From NCBI GenBank assembly GCA_014075275.1, contig CP046179.1, positions 2,737,932 through 2,801,931 of the forward strand: a stretch of 64,000 bases of DNA, written 5' to 3'. The translations under genes were made by a program, and so were the position numbers. The stretch comes from Boseongicola sp. (GTDB lineage Bacteria > Pseudomonadota > Alphaproteobacteria > Rhodobacterales > Rhodobacteraceae). Shown one piece after another: positions 61,941 to 64,000 of this stretch. Every line of letters starts with the position of its first letter. The first letter of the stretch is position 1. A model generated the notes under the pieces. That model had not been told where the DNA came from and searched no databases. It worked only from the letters and a program-made list of their open reading frames with translations.

Positions 61941-62627
61941 ATGACCGAATACTCAATTTCCATGAACATCGCGATTATCGGTGGCACCGGCGCCTTGGGT
62001 TCTGGATTGGCGCTGCGGTGGGCGCGGGCTGGGCATAGCGTGACAATTGGCTCTCGCGATGCAAGCCGTGCGGCGGAAGTTGCTTCCGAGCTGTCAGACA
62101 AATCGGGCCAAGTCATTCTAGGTCTTGAGAATTCCGCTGCGGCGGAAGCAGCAGAACTTGTTGCTATGGCGGTTCCTTATGCAAGCCACGCTGCGACGTT
62201 GGACACCATCAGGCCGCATCTATCTGGCAAGATCTTTGTTGATGTTACGGTTCCGCTTGTGCCGCCTAAAGTTCGAACTGTTCAATTGCCTGAAGGCGGA
62301 TCAGTGGCAAAAAATGTCCAAAATGCATTGGGGGAGGAAGTTCGGGTTGTTTCAGCGTTCCAGAACGTTGCGGCGGCGCATTTGAACGACCTGGGCCACG
62401 CCATTGACTGCGATGTGCTAGTGTGTGGGAACGACAAGGCGGCGCGTGGAGTTGTCATCAAACTTGCCGAAGATGCCAATATGAAGGCATGGCACGCTGG
62501 CCGTATAGATAATTCTGCTGTTGCTGAAGCGCTGACATCCATCCTGATTTTAATGAATGGAACCTATAAAATCGACGGTGCCGGAATTAGGATCGTTGGC
62601 GAACCACAAACTGACGTAACAGGCTAG
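61941..62627 (+). CDS. npdG: NADPH-dependent F420 reductase
   Basis: A 228-residue NADPH:F420 oxidoreductase. The Rossmann motif IAIIGGTGALGSGLALRWARAGHSVTIGSRD lies at residues 9-39, with basic residues for NADPH phosphate. SVAKNVQNALG, SAFQNVAAAHL and VCGNDKAA are NpdG family signatures. The ATG at 61941 has AAGGG about 7 bp upstream. It reduces F420 with NADPH, supplying F420H2 to the LLM enzyme. The cofE gene follows after 13 bp. Confidence 0.93.
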   Translation: MTEYSISMNIAIIGGTGALGSGLALRWARAGHSVTIGSRDASRAAEVASELSDKSGQVILGLENSAAAEAAELVAMAVPYASHAATLDTIRPHLSGKIFVDVTVPLVPPKVRTVQLPEGGSVAKNVQNALGEEVRVVSAFQNVAAAHLNDLGHAIDCDVLVCGNDKAARGVVIKLAEDANMKAWHAGRIDNSAVAEALTSILILMNGTYKIDGAGIRIVGEPQTDVTG

Positions 62628-62640
62628 TTGGGGACCGGGC

Positions 62641-63420
62641 GTGCAGGATCAGATCATTCTCACGCCAATTGACGGCCTTCCGCTGGTTGAAGCCGACGAC
62701 GATCTTTCCAAATTGATTTCGACCGGATTGGCAGACAATCAAGTGCGGCCAGAAAAGGGAGATATCTTAGTTGTCGCGCAAAAGATCGTTTCCAAGTCCG
62801 AAGGACGCACGGTTGATCTAAGATCAGTCTCGCCCGGTGTTGAAGCGCAAAAACTGGGCGCAGAAATTCAGAAAGACCCGCGCGTCGTTGAGCTTATTTT
62901 GTCCGAAAGCCGCGCGGTCATTCGTAAGAAAACCGGGGTACTGATTGTCGAGCACAGCCGGGGTTGGATTATGGCGAATGCGGGCATTGACGCTTCGAAT
63001 GTTGCCTCGTCCGGAGGAGCAGAAAACGTTCTTTTGCTTCCGGTTGATCCCGATCTAAGCGCTACAAAAATTCGCGATCGGCTCGTTGCGCATTTCGAGT
63101 GTGATTTGGCAGTCGTTGTTTCTGACAGCTTTGGCCGCCCATGGCGAATCGGCACAACCGGCGTCGCTATTGGCGCTGCTGGTCTTCCCAGTTTGTGGGA
63201 CCGGCGCGGCGAGGTGGATATTTTCGGTCGCGAACTTTTGGTTACACAGCAAGCAGTTGCAGACGAAATTGCGACAGCGGCGTCGCTTTTGCAGGGGCAA
63301 ACGGCAGAGCGTCGACCTGTTGTGCACATTCGGGGTCTGAAATTTTCACACCACCAGTCTGCCGTCAATCGACCGGCTTCGGATCTGATCCGCGATGCAA
63401 GCGAGGATATGTTCAGATGA
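62641..63420 (+). CDS. cofE: coenzyme F420-0:L-glutamate ligase CofE
   Basis: A 259-residue ligase that adds glutamate to F420-0 with GTP. CofE signatures are GDILVVAQKIVSKSEGR (about residues 40-56), MANAGIDASNVA and VVVSDSFGRPWRIGTTGVAIG. The GTG start at 62641 is followed by the normal N-terminus. It lacks the C-terminal FMN-reductase domain found in mycobacterial FbiB, so a separate dehydro-F420 reductase would be needed if the PEP route is used. The cofD start overlaps its stop by 4 bp. Confidence 0.94.
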   Translation: MQDQIILTPIDGLPLVEADDDLSKLISTGLADNQVRPEKGDILVVAQKIVSKSEGRTVDLRSVSPGVEAQKLGAEIQKDPRVVELILSESRAVIRKKTGVLIVEHSRGWIMANAGIDASNVASSGGAENVLLLPVDPDLSATKIRDRLVAHFECDLAVVVSDSFGRPWRIGTTGVAIGAAGLPSLWDRRGEVDIFGRELLVTQQAVADEIATAASLLQGQTAERRPVVHIRGLKFSHHQSAVNRPASDLIRDASEDMFR

Positions 63421-64000
63421 GTGGACAGGTCATCATGCTGTCGGGCGGCGTTGGCGGCGCGAAACTGGTCCTTGGCATGTCGCATGTTGTCGAGGGCAAT
63501 AATCTACTTGTTGTTTGCAACACGGCCGATGATTTTGACCACCTTGGATTACGCATCTGCCCCGATATCGACAGCGTGCTGTACGCCCTTGCGGGACTGT
63601 CCGATCAAGTGCGCGGCTGGGGACGCCGAAACGAAACCTGGACGTTCATGTCGGCCCTGAAATCGCTTGAAGGCCCTGACTGGTTCAACCTGGGAGACGG
63701 GGATCTTGCAACCCATGTGGTGCGAACTGAACTACTGCGCCAAGGCAAGACACTTGGCGAGGTCACCGCAACCTTAGCCAGGCGGATGGGCATTCAGGCA
63801 ACCATTGTTCCCATGTGCGATCAGCCGGTCTCAACGAGTGTTCTCACCCAGGACGGTCGATTAAATTTTCAGCACTATTTCGTACGCGAGCAATGCAATC
63901 CAATCGTCACAGGGTTTGAATTTGAAAACATTCAAGCCGCGCGCCCACAATCGGATTTGGTGACAACTGCCAGGGACCCACTGGATGCAATCGTTATCGC
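63417..64000 (+). CDS. cofD: 2-phospho-L-lactate transferase CofD (partial)
   Basis: The first 194 residues of CofD/FbiA, cut by the window edge; the full protein is about 310 residues. It transfers a phospholactyl or phosphoenolpyruvyl group to FO, forming F420-0 or dehydro-F420-0. The signatures VIMLSGGVGGAKLVLGMSHV, CNTADDFDHLGLRICPDIDSVLYALAG and WFNLGDGDLATHVVRTELLRQGKTL are clear. It overlaps cofE by 4 bp. FO synthase (fbiC/cofGH) and cofC/fbiD genes are not seen and may lie beyond the edge. Confidence 0.95.
   Translation, partial: MSGQVIMLSGGVGGAKLVLGMSHVVEGNNLLVVCNTADDFDHLGLRICPDIDSVLYALAGLSDQVRGWGRRNETWTFMSALKSLEGPDWFNLGDGDLATHVVRTELLRQGKTLGEVTATLARRMGIQATIVPMCDQPVSTSVLTQDGRLNFQHYFVREQCNPIVTGFEFENIQAARPQSDLVTTARDPLDAIVI

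Overview
The window looks like chromosomal DNA of an alphaproteobacterium of the Rhodobacterales (Roseobacter-like). This rests on gene style: moderately high G+C, the hisB-hisH pair, TadE/TadG-type pilus genes, tripartite tricarboxylate (Tct) and sugar ABC transporters, and many catabolic operons with short ATGA-type overlaps. The assignment is inferred from gene content, not from a marker gene. No rRNA, confident tRNA or CRISPR array is visible.

Layout. 0.1-2 kb (minus): an OsmC protein and the histidine genes hisH and hisB. 2.2-4.9 kb (plus): a response regulator/histidine kinase pair and a DMT exporter. 4.9-8.0 kb (minus): a sulfur-flavoured group (ETHE1-like metallo-hydrolase, VOC protein, cystathionine beta-lyase, rhodanese). 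8.2-16.9 kb (plus): a catabolic operon with a FAD amine oxidase-like enzyme, HyuA/HyuB, an SDR, propionyl-CoA synthetase, a Rid protein and an orphan amino-acid ABC ATPase, closed by a terminator. 17-19.8 kb (minus): three Tad pilus-type genes. 20.3 kb: a probable 33-residue membrane protein with its own terminator. 20.6-32.1 kb: a divergent sugar locus. ROK regulator, PIG-L deacetylase and DMT transporter run left; a sugar ABC transporter, VOC protein, argininosuccinate-lyase-like C-N lyase and PfkB kinase run right; a repeated AACTCAA/TTGAGTT operator lies between. 32.3-36.0 kb: GT39-like glycosyltransferase, methyltransferase, GtrA and GtrB (surface glycosylation). 36.6-38.5 kb: SLC13 transporter with RCK domains. 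38.6-45.7 kb: LacI regulator, TctABC, acylating (sulfo)acetaldehyde dehydrogenase and acyl-CoA ligase. 46.2-47.3 kb: a frameshifted IS110-type transposase. 47.5-54.4 kb: LysR regulator and a KamA-family radical SAM aminomutase operon. 54.4-64 kb: MarR regulator and a hyuAB operon that runs into coenzyme F420 genes.

Two systems stand out. First, the 48.6-54.4 kb operon encodes a radical SAM 2,3-aminomutase relative, a 7Fe ferredoxin, a class III aminotransferase, both subunits of a 3-oxoacid CoA-transferase and a thiolase. In order these can turn an alpha-amino acid into a beta-amino acid, a 3-oxoacid, a 3-oxoacyl-CoA, and finally acetyl-CoA plus a shortened acyl-CoA. The aminomutase appears to lack one of the two acidic residues that bind lysine, so the substrate is probably not lysine.

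Second, the 55.2-64 kb operon joins HyuAB, an LLM-type F420-dependent oxidoreductase, an acyl-CoA ligase, a hotdog thioesterase and NADPH:F420 oxidoreductase to the F420 biosynthesis genes cofE and cofD (cut by the window edge). Cofactor synthesis, cofactor reduction and cofactor use would thus sit in one transcript in a group of bacteria where F420 is uncommon.
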